The notes: generated by a model not told the origin, from the letters alone. DNA of 36,082 bases from Candidatus Cibiobacter qucibialis (GCA_004000625.1 SAUS01000019.1:1-36082), one strand, 5' to 3'; positions 7,193 through 14,866 are shown, counted from the stretch's first letter. Program-made: numbers and translations.

Positions 7193-8857
7193 TCACGGTG
7201 CTGCTGTTGCAGCAGGGTCTGTGCTGTCCGCCCAGTTGGGCTGTTCGGAGGGTGTGGGCGATGAATCCACCGCAAACGCATCGTTGCGTGCCCCGGCGAT
7301 ATACACCGTCACGACAGTCTCATCTGCATCAAACTTGGTGCCTTTGCTCACATCGCATTTTACAACGCAGTTCTCTGCGTACTGGCCATCGTTTTCAATG
7401 ATCTGCATGCTATAGTTGATGCCGGATTCATCCAGCTTTTTGCTGGCGTTGTTCTGCGTCCAGCCGACGATGTCCGGCATTTCCACCAGCATGGGGCCTT
7501 TGCTGACTACTAACTGGATGGTGGGTGCCTGTTCCGTGACCAGCGTTCCGGCCACCGGCTCCTGCCTGATGACGCAGCCCTCCGGTACAGTGGAGCTGAA
7601 ATCCTCCGTCATGGCAATGCGGTAATGGGTATACAGTGTGTTATTTTTGATATCGGTCTTATAGTTCTTTCCCACAAGGTCCGGGTAAACTTCCACATCA
7701 CTGTTGGCCGTGCTGGAAGCCGATGTGCCGGTGGATGCCGCACCGGAAACTGCCGGTTTTGTATCGCTCCCCTTGCCGCCTTTCAGCAGACTCCACAGCA
7801 ACAGCACCACCAACACAAAGATGACCACCATGGAAGCCGCCAGAATCTTTTTGGTGGATACCTGGTTTTCGCCTTTTTCAAACATGGCGTTCGCCACAGT
7901 GGGATCAGTCAAGGCGCTCATCAGCTCCGGTACCGTCTGCATCCGCTTGGCGGGGTCCAGCCGCATGGCGCAGGTCAGCACCTGAGAAAAATAGGTCGGC
8001 ACACCAGATTCCAGGCTGTGGGCGTTCTCCATACTGTCCCGTACCTTGCGCTGCGGGGCTGCCACCGGCACCTGGCCCGTTACCAGTCGGTAAGTGACCG
8101 CCGCCAGAGCGTACACATCGGTGTACCGTCCAGAGAATTCCGCCGCTGAATACTGTTCCGGTGCCGCATAGCCGGGGTAAAGCTGGCTTTTCAGCTCGCT
8201 GCCTGCCGTGCGCAGGGCCAGCGTGCCATACCCGGTCAGCCGGGCGGCACCGTCAATGGGCAGCAGGATGTTATCCGGGCAGATGCCGCGGTGGATCAGC
8301 CCGGCCTTGTGAAGCAGGGCCACCCCCTCCATCACGGGCTGCAGCAAGGTTCGGGCCTCCACGGGGGTCAGGGTGCGGGCGCGCAGTTTGAGGTAATGGG
8401 TCAGGGTCATGCCCTTCTCGGTTTCCTCCACCGCGTATACGGTGTTGTTTTCTTCCATCACATCCAGAATCTGCGAAAGGCCGGTTGCCGGGGTGATGCG
8501 GTGCAGGTCATCGTACAAATCTTTGAAATCCATCCGGCTGGTTTTGAACAGCACTTCCCGGCCCTCTTTGGGCATCAGGTCGCCATCTGGGCTGCGGCCA
8601 TTGCACAGCGTTACCGGGAAATACTCTTTGATCAGCACAAACCGACGTTCATCATTATCCACACCGCGGTAGCACAGGCCGTCGCCGTCGGCGCTCTGGT
8701 ATTCACCCACGGTGTAATGCCCGCCCAGTTGGGTGCCAAGGGGCAGCGCGCCTTCGGGGTTATGGTTTTCCAGGGACTTGCCACAGTTGGGGCAGCTGCC
8801 ATGGTAGCCGCTGTGCACGGGTTCCAGGCAGTGCGGGCAAAGGGGAAGTTGGCTCAT
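7193..8857 (-). CDS. Zinc-ribbon, kinase-fold (pseudokinase), single-pass PASTA membrane protein
   Basis: 554 residues. Order of parts: zinc ribbon (C7, C10, C22, C25); kinase-like domain (about 45-320); transmembrane segment (about 337-358); two PASTA repeats outside the cell (about 393-457 and 459-525), of the type that senses cell-wall fragments in PknB/PrkC kinases; and a Ser/Pro/Ala-rich tail. The VxIK lysine (K77, FVLIKEYFP) and the APE motif (AAPEQY) are kept. The catalytic loop reads HRGICPDN instead of HRDxKPxN, so the catalytic Asp is Gly191. The DFG position reads Gly209-Tyr-Gly. I checked both codon by codon. Phosphotransfer is therefore unlikely, and a scaffold or sensor role is inferred. 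AAAGGAG precedes the start, and a terminator separates it from yebC. Confidence 0.88.
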   Translation of the reverse strand: MSQLPLCPHCLEPVHSGYHGSCPNCGKSLENHNPEGALPLGTQLGGHYTVGEYQSADGDGLCYRGVDNDERRFVLIKEYFPVTLCNGRSPDGDLMPKEGREVLFKTSRMDFKDLYDDLHRITPATGLSQILDVMEENNTVYAVEETEKGMTLTHYLKLRARTLTPVEARTLLQPVMEGVALLHKAGLIHRGICPDNILLPIDGAARLTGYGTLALRTAGSELKSQLYPGYAAPEQYSAAEFSGRYTDVYALAAVTYRLVTGQVPVAAPQRKVRDSMENAHSLESGVPTYFSQVLTCAMRLDPAKRMQTVPELMSALTDPTVANAMFEKGENQVSTKKILAASMVVIFVLVVLLLWSLLKGGKGSDTKPAVSGAASTGTSASSTANSDVEVYPDLVGKNYKTDIKNNTLYTHYRIAMTEDFSSTVPEGCVIRQEPVAGTLVTEQAPTIQLVVSKGPMLVEMPDIVGWTQNNASKKLDESGINYSMQIIENDGQYAENCVVKCDVSKGTKFDADETVVTVYIAGARNDAFAVDSSPTPSEQPNWADSTDPAATAAP

Positions 8858-8875
8858 AACATGGCTCCTTTGTGT

Positions 8876-8921
8876 AAAAAGAAGGCGCGTAAAAACCGAA
8901 ATATCCGGCTTTTGCGCGCCT
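8876..8921 (-). terminator. Terminator between yebC and the pseudokinase gene
   Basis: On the minus strand AGGCGCGC and ACGCGCCT form the outer stem, with AAAAGCCGG/CCGGTTTTT-like inner pairing, followed by TTCTTTTT. It lies after yebC and immediately before the ribosome binding site of the pseudokinase gene. It could end the yebC transcript or attenuate read-through. Confidence 0.7.
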
Positions 8922-8955
8922 CCTTAAACATTCAAGCTCAAACCTTGGCTGCCAA

Positions 8956-9693
8956 TCAGCGGTCCAGGTCTTCTTCATTCTCCAGGGTAGTCCATGCGTT
9001 CTGCACGTCGTCGTCGTCGTCCAGTGCGTCCAGCAGCTTGCCCATGTTGACCAGCTGATCCGGATCGGTCAGGGCGGTGGTGGTGGAAGGAACCTGTGCC
9101 ACATCGGCAGAAATGAACTTATAGCCCTTTTCTTCCAGTGCGTTGCACACAGCGGTGAAGTTATCGGGATCAGTGGTGACCTGTGCAGCCTCTTCGCCTG
9201 CATCAAAGTCCTCGGCACCGGCATCCAGAGCATCCATCATCAGCTGGTCGGGGTCGGAATCTTCCAGGTCAACCACGATCACACCCTTCTGGGTGAACAT
9301 GAAGCCAACGCAGCCCATCTGGCCCAGGTTGCCGCCAAACTTATCAAAGTAATGGCGCATGTTGGCAGCGGTACGGTTGCGGTTATCGGTCAGGGTTTCG
9401 ACCATAACGGCAATGCCGCCGGGGCCGTAACCTTCATAGGTAATTGCTTCGTACTCGGTCTTATCGCCGCCCTCGGCGCGCTTGATGATGCGCTGAATGT
9501 TATCATTCGGCACACTGTTCGCTTTAGCCTTAGCAATCAGGGCTGCCAGCTTGGAGTTGGAAGCGGGGTTGCCGCCGCCTTCCTTAACGGCAACAGCGAT
9601 CTCGCGGCCGATCTTGGTGAAAACCTTGGCACGGGCGCCATCGGTCTTTTCTTTCTTGCGCTTAATGTTATTCCATTTGCTATGTCCGGACAT
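8956..9693 (-). CDS. yebC: YebC/PmpR (TACO1) family protein
   Basis: 245 residues, full length. It begins MSGHSKWNNIKRKKEKTDGA, the hallmark of the family, and contains YEGYGPGGIAVMVETLTDNR. Family members were first described as DNA-binding regulators. Mitochondrial TACO1 and several bacterial members act in translation. The start at 9693 carries AGGGGGA upstream; the open frame extends 23 codons further but crosses the leader palindrome. The C-terminal end is strongly acidic (a DDDDD run near residue 225). It is transcribed from its own promoter. Confidence 0.95.
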   Translation of the reverse strand: MSGHSKWNNIKRKKEKTDGARAKVFTKIGREIAVAVKEGGGNPASNSKLAALIAKAKANSVPNDNIQRIIKRAEGGDKTEYEAITYEGYGPGGIAVMVETLTDNRNRTAANMRHYFDKFGGNLGQMGCVGFMFTQKGVIVVDLEDSDPDQLMMDALDAGAEDFDAGEEAAQVTTDPDNFTAVCNALEEKGYKFISADVAQVPSTTTALTDPDQLVNMGKLLDALDDDDDVQNAWTTLENEEDLDR

Positions 9694-9748
9694 GAAAATC
9701 CCCCTAAAAAATTGATGTGTAACCGCACATTGAAGGCGGTAAGATTCC

Positions 9749-9768
9749 CGCACTTTGCGCAAAGTGCG
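9749..9768 (-). promoter_or_regulatory. 20-bp perfect palindrome in the yebC leader
   Basis: CGCACTTTGCGCAAAGTGCG is a perfect palindrome between the yebC promoter and its start codon, roughly 15-35 bases past the expected transcription start. It may be an operator or an RNA hairpin. No regulator can be named. Confidence 0.55.
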
Positions 9769-9792
9769 CGAACCGACAAATTACATTAGTAT

Positions 9793-9821
9793 AGTATAGC
9801 ACATTTCTATGCCGTTTTCAA
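9793..9821 (-). promoter_or_regulatory. yebC promoter
   Basis: On the minus strand TTGAAA (9821-9816) is followed after 17 bases by TATACT (9798-9793). A second overlapping TATACT lies 5 bases further downstream. Confidence 0.7.
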
Positions 9822-9840
9822 TGTTTTGGCGGTGTTTTTC

Positions 9841-9960
9841 TGGATGTATTTGAAAACACGGCTTGATTTTTTCGCAGGCGCAAGGCTGATTTATAATTTA
9901 AACACTGGCTGTGCTTGCAGAAACAAAGTTATTTTTACAGGCTTTGCCCTATGCCTTTTA
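9841..9960. repeat. Possible decayed copy of the outer repeat arms
   Basis: GATGTATTTGAAAACA...TTCGCAGGCGCAAGGC resembles the left outer arm of the 23181 element. CTGGCTGTGCTTGCAGAAACA resembles its right outer arm (CCGGCTGTGTTTGTAAAAACA). The 172-bp inner unit is absent. The resemblance is partial and judged by eye. Confidence 0.4.
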
Positions 9961-9971
9961 TGTTTCCGCTG

Positions 9972-11375
9972 CTATTTCAGGTTGCGCAGGGCTTTGGGGT
10001 AATGGTTCTTAATGCGGCCCCCGCTGGCCTTGCCCCCGCCGAGGGGGAAGCCATCCACCAGCACAGCACACCAGCCGTTCTGGGCGGTTTGGGCTTCGAT
10101 CTCTTCCCCGCGCAGCCACGCTGCGGTGCGCGGATCCGCCAGGGTCAGCTCCTCGCAATTGGTGCACTGGGCACCGTAAGCCATAAACAGCGCGTGGGCC
10201 GGTTCAAAGCGCCCTTTTGCCGCGCGGCCCGCGGGCACCCCGGCGCGCAGCACATGCAGCTTTGCCGCGGGCAGCAGGGCGGGCGGCTCCAGCAAAAAGC
10301 CGTCCCCCACTACTGCAATGGGCTGGCCCACCAATGTGGGGAAAAGCTCTTTGGCAAAGCTCTGCCATGCCTGCAATGCCTTGGCATCCACACGGGGTGT
10401 TTTGCCGCCTTTTCCTTTACCGTTTTTGCCGCGCGGCAGTTCCACCACCGGGGCATCCGCCGCCTTTTGCAGTTTGGCCATAAAATGGCCCTCGCCGCCA
10501 TCACAGGGCCAGATGCGGCGGCAGTATTCTGCCTGTAGCGGATAGTCCCCTGTCCGGTTGGCTTCACCGGGCTGGCCAAAACCGCAGCCGGAAAGATCAC
10601 ACAGGGTAAACTCCGGATGCCTTGCCAGGAAAGCTGCGATCTGCCCTTCATCTTCCCCCGGCGCAAAGGTGCAGGTGGAATAGACTAAAATTCCGCCCGG
10701 CGCCAGCATGGCCGCGGCGTTTTCCAGAATCTCTGCCCCCAAAGCGGCGCAGCGATCCAGCAGGGGCTGGTCATACTGGGTCACGGCAACGCTTTCCTTG
10801 CGGAACATCCCCTCGCCGGAACAGGGGGCATCCACCAGAATACGGTCAAACTGGCCGGGGTACGCGGCAGCCAGGCGGGCGGTGTCCTCGTTGGTCACAA
10901 TGGCGTTGGTCACGCCCATGCGCTCCAGATTCTGGCGCAGAACTTCGGCGCGGGCAGCCACAAACTCGTTGGCCAGCAGCACGCCCTGCCCGGCCAGTGC
11001 GGCAGCCAGCTGGCTGGTTTTGCCGCCCGGCGCAGCGCACAAGTCCGCCACCCGCATACCTGGGTGCACATTCAGCAGCGCAGCCGGGGCGCTGGCGCTG
11101 GGTTCCTGCGCATAAAAGGCTCCCGCATGGTGGTAGGGGTGGCGGCCGGGTTTCCAATCCGGCTGCGGCACCACAAAAGCGGACGCGCAAAACGGCGATG
11201 CTTCCAGCGGAAAATCCGCCAGCGCAGCAAACTGCTGCGGCGTGCAGCGCAGAGCATTCACGCTGGCCCCACGCACCGCCCCCTGCCCCGGATAGGAAAA
11301 CATTGCATCAAACCGCGGGCCAAGCAGGGTGCGCTCCCGCTGAACAAACAGTTCCGGCAGTTGTGAAATTATCAT
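9972..11375 (-). CDS. RsmF/NOP2-type RNA (cytosine-5)-methyltransferase
   Basis: 467 residues. An AdoMet-dependent enzyme that makes 5-methylcytosine in rRNA (or tRNA). The N-terminal part is followed by the SAM-binding motif DLCAAPGGKTSQLAA (111-125). The two catalytic cysteines are C185 in VDAPCSGEGMFRK and C235 in YSTCTF. About 180 residues follow the methyltransferase domain and resemble the C-terminal RsmF/PUA-like region; they end in a GKGKGGK-containing basic linker and a hydrophobic domain. The start has GGAGGT upstream. The exact target cytosine cannot be told from sequence. Confidence 0.92.
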   Translation of the reverse strand: MIISQLPELFVQRERTLLGPRFDAMFSYPGQGAVRGASVNALRCTPQQFAALADFPLEASPFCASAFVVPQPDWKPGRHPYHHAGAFYAQEPSASAPAALLNVHPGMRVADLCAAPGGKTSQLAAALAGQGVLLANEFVAARAEVLRQNLERMGVTNAIVTNEDTARLAAAYPGQFDRILVDAPCSGEGMFRKESVAVTQYDQPLLDRCAALGAEILENAAAMLAPGGILVYSTCTFAPGEDEGQIAAFLARHPEFTLCDLSGCGFGQPGEANRTGDYPLQAEYCRRIWPCDGGEGHFMAKLQKAADAPVVELPRGKNGKGKGGKTPRVDAKALQAWQSFAKELFPTLVGQPIAVVGDGFLLEPPALLPAAKLHVLRAGVPAGRAAKGRFEPAHALFMAYGAQCTNCEELTLADPRTAAWLRGEEIEAQTAQNGWCAVLVDGFPLGGGKASGGRIKNHYPKALRNLK

Positions 11376-11484
11376 GGATCAACCTCCATTTTGCATATCA
11401 GCGGCAAGGCTGGGCAGACTATTGGCAGAGCCGGTGGAACCCGGCCCCAAATTGCTTTTTTGATTTTGAAAGGAGTACCCGCAT

Positions 11485-11649
11485 ATGGCACGCAGCACCA
11501 ACGAACAGAACAAGACCCAGAACTGCAATACCCGCAAGGCCAGCCAGAAAGCTACCCAGAGCACCACGCAGAAAACCACAAACTCCACCACAGACTGCGG
11601 CTGTGGCTGCGGCACCAAGGGCAAGGACGACGGCAGCAAAAAGAAGTGA
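11485..11649 (+). CDS. Small hydrophilic protein with a CGCGCG motif (54 aa)
   Basis: Not recognised. GAAAGGAG lies 9 bases before the ATG. The product is rich in Thr, Lys, Gln, Asn and Ser, with a single cysteine cluster, DCGCGCGTK (about residues 38-46), and a Lys-rich end (GSKKK). There is no signal peptide or hydrophobic segment. A hairpin terminator on the same strand follows at 11780. The ribosome binding site and terminator support a real gene. The alternating Cys-Gly motif suggests metal binding, which is inference. Confidence 0.6.
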   Translation: MARSTNEQNKTQNCNTRKASQKATQSTTQKTTNSTTDCGCGCGTKGKDDGSKKK

Positions 11650-11733
11650 TGCTTTGCCCTGAAAAGCCAGCTGCATATTGAAGAATTTTGCTTCAAAACG
11701 CATTTTTAAGGTTATGCACAGGGCAAGCGGCCG

Positions 11734-11755
11734 CGGGCGAACGATGTCTGCCCCT
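11734..11755. repeat. GTAGGGG-type short palindromic repeat
   Basis: GGGCG...TGCCCCTAC forms a short stem-loop ending in CCCCTAC. It belongs to the family clustered at 13790-14030. Confidence 0.45.
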
Positions 11756-11779
11756 ACGGAGCGCTATTTGGCAGTCTAA

Positions 11780-11815
11780 GGCAGTGCTATATCAACAGCA
11801 CTGCCTATTTTATTG
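11780..11815 (+). terminator. Terminator downstream of the 54-aa gene
   Basis: GGCAGTGCT and AGCACTGCC form a 9-bp perfect stem with an 8-base loop, followed by TATTTTATT. Confidence 0.7.
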
Positions 11816-11826
11816 TGCCGCCACGC

Positions 11827-11860
11827 AAAAAGCCGGTGCCGTTTGCTGGGCACCGGCTTT
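11827..11860 (-). terminator. Terminator of obgE-mrnC
   Basis: AAAGCCGGTGCC and GGCACCGGCTTT form a perfect 12-bp stem. On the minus strand it is followed by TTTTTGCG. It lies 31 bases past the mrnC stop. Confidence 0.85.
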
Positions 11861-11890
11861 GTTGCAGCTTGTGTTTCTGCGCACAGGCAC

Positions 11891-12298
11891 TTATTGTTCC
11901 GGGGTATAATTTTTCCAGATCGTTTCAAACAGTTCTTCGATCCGGTCATCCCGGCCCATCAGGTGCAGCCAACCCAGCAGGCACTCAAAGCCTGTGGAGG
12001 CGCGGTATTCCTGCGCGGTGGCATGCTTGGCCACGCTGGCTTTGCTGGCATTTTTGCCGCGGCGCAGGATGTTCTGCTCTTCCTCGGTCAGCATCGGCTC
12101 AATAAGGGCAAGTTCCTGGTTCTGCGCGTGGGCAGATACATAATGCGTTGCCACGCTGTGCAGCCGACCCGGCTGCAGGCGGGATGTTTCCACCAGACGC
12201 TGGCGGACCAGCAGTTCCAGCACGGCATCCCCCGCAAAAGCCAGGGCCAGCGGCGACATTTCGTGGATATCAATTTCCGGGTGTGCTTCAAATAACAT
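11891..12298 (-). CDS. mrnC: Mini-ribonuclease III
   Basis: 135 residues. An RNase III catalytic domain without the double-stranded RNA-binding domain. In Bacillus it matures 23S rRNA ends. The signature LALAFAGDAVLELLVRQRL holds the catalytic acidic residues (about 18-35), and KASVAKHATAQEYRASTGFE is the conserved second half. ATG at 12298 lies 8 bases after GAGG. A TTG four codons upstream would overlap the obgE stop and is less likely. It follows obgE directly and shares its terminator. Confidence 0.92.
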   Translation of the reverse strand: MLFEAHPEIDIHEMSPLALAFAGDAVLELLVRQRLVETSRLQPGRLHSVATHYVSAHAQNQELALIEPMLTEEEQNILRRGKNASKASVAKHATAQEYRASTGFECLLGWLHLMGRDDRIEELFETIWKNYTPEQ

Positions 12299-12306
12299 GG
12301 CGTGCC

Positions 12307-13593
12307 TCAATAAACATAATCGAACTCGTATTCGCCGATCTTGATGGTATCGTCCTCTTCCACATTCTGGCGGACCAGCTCATCCAGAATGCCGGAATCG
12401 CCCAGCTGGGTCTGGAAATACTGCAGACTTTCATAGTCCTCCACGTTGGTACCGGCCAGAATACGCTCCAGCCAAGGGGCGTCCACGGTAAACTCGTGGG
12501 CACCGGTGCGCTCCACGGTAAAGGGACGGGTGGGGGCATCGACCAAGCTGGGTTTAACGTACTCTGCCTCAAACACCTTGACCGGCGGCAGTTCTTTCAG
12601 GCGACTGTACACCAGGGCGGGCAGAGCGTCCACCCCCTGGCGGGTTGCGGCGGAGATGGGCACAAAGGTCAGACCCTTGGCTTCCACAAACTGCTTGAAT
12701 TCTTCTACCTGTTCGGGGGTTGCGATATCACACTTGTTTCCCAGAACAATCTGCGGGCGGGTAGCCAGATCTGCGGAGAAGCCCTCCAGCTCGTGGTTGA
12801 TCTGCTCAAAGTCCTCCTTGGGGTCGCGGCCCTCGCAGCCGGAAACATCCACCACATGCAACAGCAGGCGGCAGCGCTCCACATGGCGCAGGAAGTCATG
12901 GCCCAGGCCAACGCCATCGGCAGCACCTTCGATCAGGCCGGGGATATCGGCGCAGACAAAGCTCTGTTCCGGGCCAACGCGTACAACGCCCAAAACAGGG
13001 GTCAGCGTGGTAAAGTGATAGTTTGCAATTTTGGGGCGTGCCGCGCTGATGGTGCTGATCAGGGTGGACTTGCCAACATTGGGGAAGCCGATCAGGCCAA
13101 CATCCGCGATCACTTTCAATTCCAGAGTCAGGTGCATATCCTCACCGGGCAAACCGGGCTTGGCAAAGCGCGGGATCTGACGGGTGGGGGTGGCAAAGCG
13201 GGCATTACCCCAACCGCCGCGGCCGCCCTTGGCCACAACAACCGGGGCATCGCCGGAAAGATCCGCCATGACCAGGCCGGTCTCGGCTTCTTTCAGCACG
13301 GTGCCGCGGGGCACGCGGATGACCAGGTCATCGGCGTCCTTACCTTTCTGGCGGGCGCCGCGGCCATTTTCGCCATCGGGGGCGGTATACTTGCGCTTAT
13401 AGCGGAAGTCCATCAAGGTGGACAAGTTGGGGTCCGCCTGGAACACGATGTTGCCGCCGCGGCCGCCATCGCCGCCGTCCGGGCCGCCAGCCGCGACGAA
13501 CTTTTCGCGGTGGAAGCTGACCGCGCCATCGCCGCCCTTGCCGGCGTGCAGCCAGATGGTTGCGACATCAATAAAATTACTGGTACTGGGCAT
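12307..13593 (-). CDS. obgE: GTPase Obg (CgtA)
   Basis: 428 residues. Ribosome-associated GTPase that assists 50S assembly and links growth to stress. The glycine-rich Obg fold occupies about 1-155 (GPDGGDGGRGGN). The G domain has G1 GFPNVGKST, G3 DIPGLIEGA and G4 NKCD. A C-terminal OCT domain ends near 428. AAAGGAGGTAACAC precedes the ATG. The mrnC start is 8 bases past its stop, so the two form an operon. Confidence 0.97.
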   Translation of the reverse strand: MPSTSNFIDVATIWLHAGKGGDGAVSFHREKFVAAGGPDGGDGGRGGNIVFQADPNLSTLMDFRYKRKYTAPDGENGRGARQKGKDADDLVIRVPRGTVLKEAETGLVMADLSGDAPVVVAKGGRGGWGNARFATPTRQIPRFAKPGLPGEDMHLTLELKVIADVGLIGFPNVGKSTLISTISAARPKIANYHFTTLTPVLGVVRVGPEQSFVCADIPGLIEGAADGVGLGHDFLRHVERCRLLLHVVDVSGCEGRDPKEDFEQINHELEGFSADLATRPQIVLGNKCDIATPEQVEEFKQFVEAKGLTFVPISAATRQGVDALPALVYSRLKELPPVKVFEAEYVKPSLVDAPTRPFTVERTGAHEFTVDAPWLERILAGTNVEDYESLQYFQTQLGDSGILDELVRQNVEEDDTIKIGEYEFDYVY

Positions 13594-13627
13594 GTGTTAC
13601 CTCCTTTAGGGGGTGTTGCAAATACAA

Positions 13628-13690
13628 AGAATAGAGAATAATGAAACATGATGGTGTACCGCCAATGGCGGCACAGAATCGGATATTAAA
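13628..13690. repeat. Half copy of the AT-rich inverted-repeat element
   Basis: GAATAGAGAATAATGAAACATG...CCGCC-AAT-GGCGGCACA matches, with changes, the left part of the 32361 element (GAATAGAGAATAAAGAATCATG...CCGCCGCGGCGGCACA). The right arm is missing. Confidence 0.55.
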
Positions 13691-13789
13691 GGTTGGATTG
13701 ATTGGTTAGTCTATGATTTTATAATATAGTGTGTACGCAGAATGGCGGGAATATTTTCTTTTTAGGGTACGCATCTGGGCATAGTTGTC

Positions 13790-14030
13790 GGAACGGTCTA
13801 GACCGTTCCCTACATCGCTTTTTATGACTAGCCGCAAACATTAAAAATATTTGTAGAGCAGGATGCCCTCACCCTGCCGTAGAGAAACCTTGCTTATCGC
13901 TGCAAACATTGCAAAGGGTTTGTAGGGGCCGCTGCTCGTCATCGGCCCGCAGGGCGGGATGGGCGGCAAAAGATTGAGGCGAGCAAATAGGGTAATGTAC
14001 CGCGGGACGATGCGAGCATCGTCCCCTACA
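13790..14030. repeat. Cluster of four REP-like palindromes ending in CCCTAC or starting GTAG
   Basis: GGAACGGTCTAGACCGTTCC (13790-13809) is a perfect 20-bp palindrome followed by CTAC. GTAGAGCAGG...CCCTGCCGTAG lies at 13853-13882. GTAGGGGCCG...CGGCCCGC lies at 13922-13950. GGGACGATGC-GA-GCATCGTCCC (14004-14025) is followed by CCTAC. A fifth lies at 11734. The shared border and differing stems suggest a REP-type family. Confidence 0.6.
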
Positions 14031-14114
14031 GAACTTGCCAGGGTTTTGCAATCGGCCCTCTACCTTGCTACTCTTTTGCCACGTTTCCCCGCCTGTTCTC
14101 GCCTTTGGGCAAAA

Positions 14115-14145
14115 GAAAAGAGCGAGCCGCACGGCCCGCCCTTAA
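14115..14145 (-). terminator. Terminator of rplU-rpmA
   Basis: On the minus strand GCGGGCC-GTGC-GGCTCGC forms a 7-bp stem with one G-T pair, followed by TCTTTTCTTTT, just past the rpmA stop. Confidence 0.75.
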
Positions 14146-14153
14146 AAGGTTAC

Positions 14154-14405
14154 TTACTGCTTGACAGTGCAGCGCTTGCGGTCACGGCCAACGCGCTCGA
14201 AATGAACGCGGCCATCAACCAGAGCGTACAGGGTGTCATCGCTGCCGATGCCGACGCCCTCACCCGGATGGATGTGGGTGCCGCGCTGACGGACCAGAAT
14301 GTTGCCGGCCAGAACAAACTGACCGTCGCCGCGCTTAACGCCGAGGCGCTTGGACTCGGAATCACGGCCGTTCTTGGTAGAACCTACGCCTTTCTTATGT
14401 GCCAT
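14154..14405 (-). CDS. rpmA: 50S ribosomal protein L27
   Basis: 83 residues; an L27 whose N-terminus reaches toward the peptidyl transferase centre. It starts MAHKKGVGSTKNGRDS, the E. coli-like form. Most Firmicutes L27 proteins carry an N-terminal extension removed by the Prp protease, whose gene sits between rplU and rpmA. Here there is neither extension nor intervening gene; only 14 bases separate rplU and rpmA. The SD-like sequence AAGGAGG precedes the ATG. Confidence 0.97.
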   Translation of the reverse strand: MAHKKGVGSTKNGRDSESKRLGVKRGDGQFVLAGNILVRQRGTHIHPGEGVGIGSDDTLYALVDGRVHFERVGRDRKRCTVKQ

Positions 14406-14419
14406 TGTGCTTAACCTCC

Positions 14420-14731
14420 TTAGCCGTTGATCGCGGTGATTTCCACCTTGGTGTAGGGCTGACGATGGCCCTTGCGAACCATGCTGCCCTTCTTGGGACG
14501 ATAGGTGATGATGTTGAGCTTCTTGCCCTTGCCGTTCTTGATGACCTTGCCGACAACGGTAGCGCCTTCAACAACGGGAGCGCCAACCTTAACAGCGCCC
14601 TCCTCGCCAACGGCCAGGACTTTTTCGAAGGTGACTTCGCTGTCAGCCTCAGCGTTCAGCTTCTCAACAAAAATGCTGTCGCCAACTTTGACGCTGTACT
14701 GCTTGCCACCGGTCAGAATAACTGCGTACAT
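14420..14731 (-). CDS. rplU: 50S ribosomal protein L21
   Basis: 103 residues, normal length, starting MYAVILTGGKQY and containing the conserved YRPKKGSMVRKGHRQPYTKVEI end. It binds 23S rRNA. The start at 14731 follows AGAGGT; the longer frame upstream would enter the leader. First gene of rplU-rpmA, behind a near-consensus promoter. Confidence 0.97.
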   Translation of the reverse strand: MYAVILTGGKQYSVKVGDSIFVEKLNAEADSEVTFEKVLAVGEEGAVKVGAPVVEGATVVGKVIKNGKGKKLNIITYRPKKGSMVRKGHRQPYTKVEITAING

Positions 14732-14812
14732 GTGATAACCTCTTTCAATAAGTCTCGCTGGATGCGGGGCGGCGTGCAAATGCACACACTTGCAGAGCCC
14801 ATGCCATGCGGC
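14732..14812 (-). promoter_or_regulatory. rplU leader, candidate L21 autoregulatory leader
   Basis: About 80 bases separate the predicted transcription start from the ATG. They include GTGCA-TT-TGCAC and other GC-rich pairing. Firmicutes rplU genes often have a structured L21 leader. The position and length fit, but I cannot confirm the motif by eye. Confidence 0.4.
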
Positions 14813-14818
14813 CTAATT

Positions 14819-14847
14819 ATCATACCACATGCGCCCGGTTCCGTCAA
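14819..14847 (-). promoter_or_regulatory. rplU-rpmA promoter
   Basis: On the minus strand TTGACG (14847-14842), a 17-base spacer and TATGAT (14824-14819). Confidence 0.85.
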
Positions 14848-14866
14848 GATACTTTTTGAAATAATT

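Larger units (their letters stand above)
13594..14153. other. 560-bp gene-free region packed with short palindromes
   Basis: No gene was recognised. It holds a half copy of the AT-rich inverted repeat (13628-13690), a cluster of palindromes bordered by CCCTAC/GTAGGG, and the rpmA terminator. Open frames here have no ribosome binding sites. Confidence 0.7.

Noticed and set aside
11419..11703. 94-codon minus-strand frame that looks like an Ala/Leu-rich membrane protein
   Set aside because: It lies opposite the 54-residue plus-strand frame, which has a better ribosome binding site and terminator. The hydrophobic look comes from reading Thr/Gln/Lys codons in reverse.
13594..14153. Possible CRISPR array in the palindrome cluster
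   Set aside because: The palindromes are not evenly spaced, differ in stem sequence and have no uniform spacers; no cas gene is present.
14732..14866. Possible tRNA in the GC-rich rplU leader
   Set aside because: No acceptor stem, anticodon arm or T-loop GTTCGAATC-like sequence could be found. No tRNA was recognised anywhere in the window.
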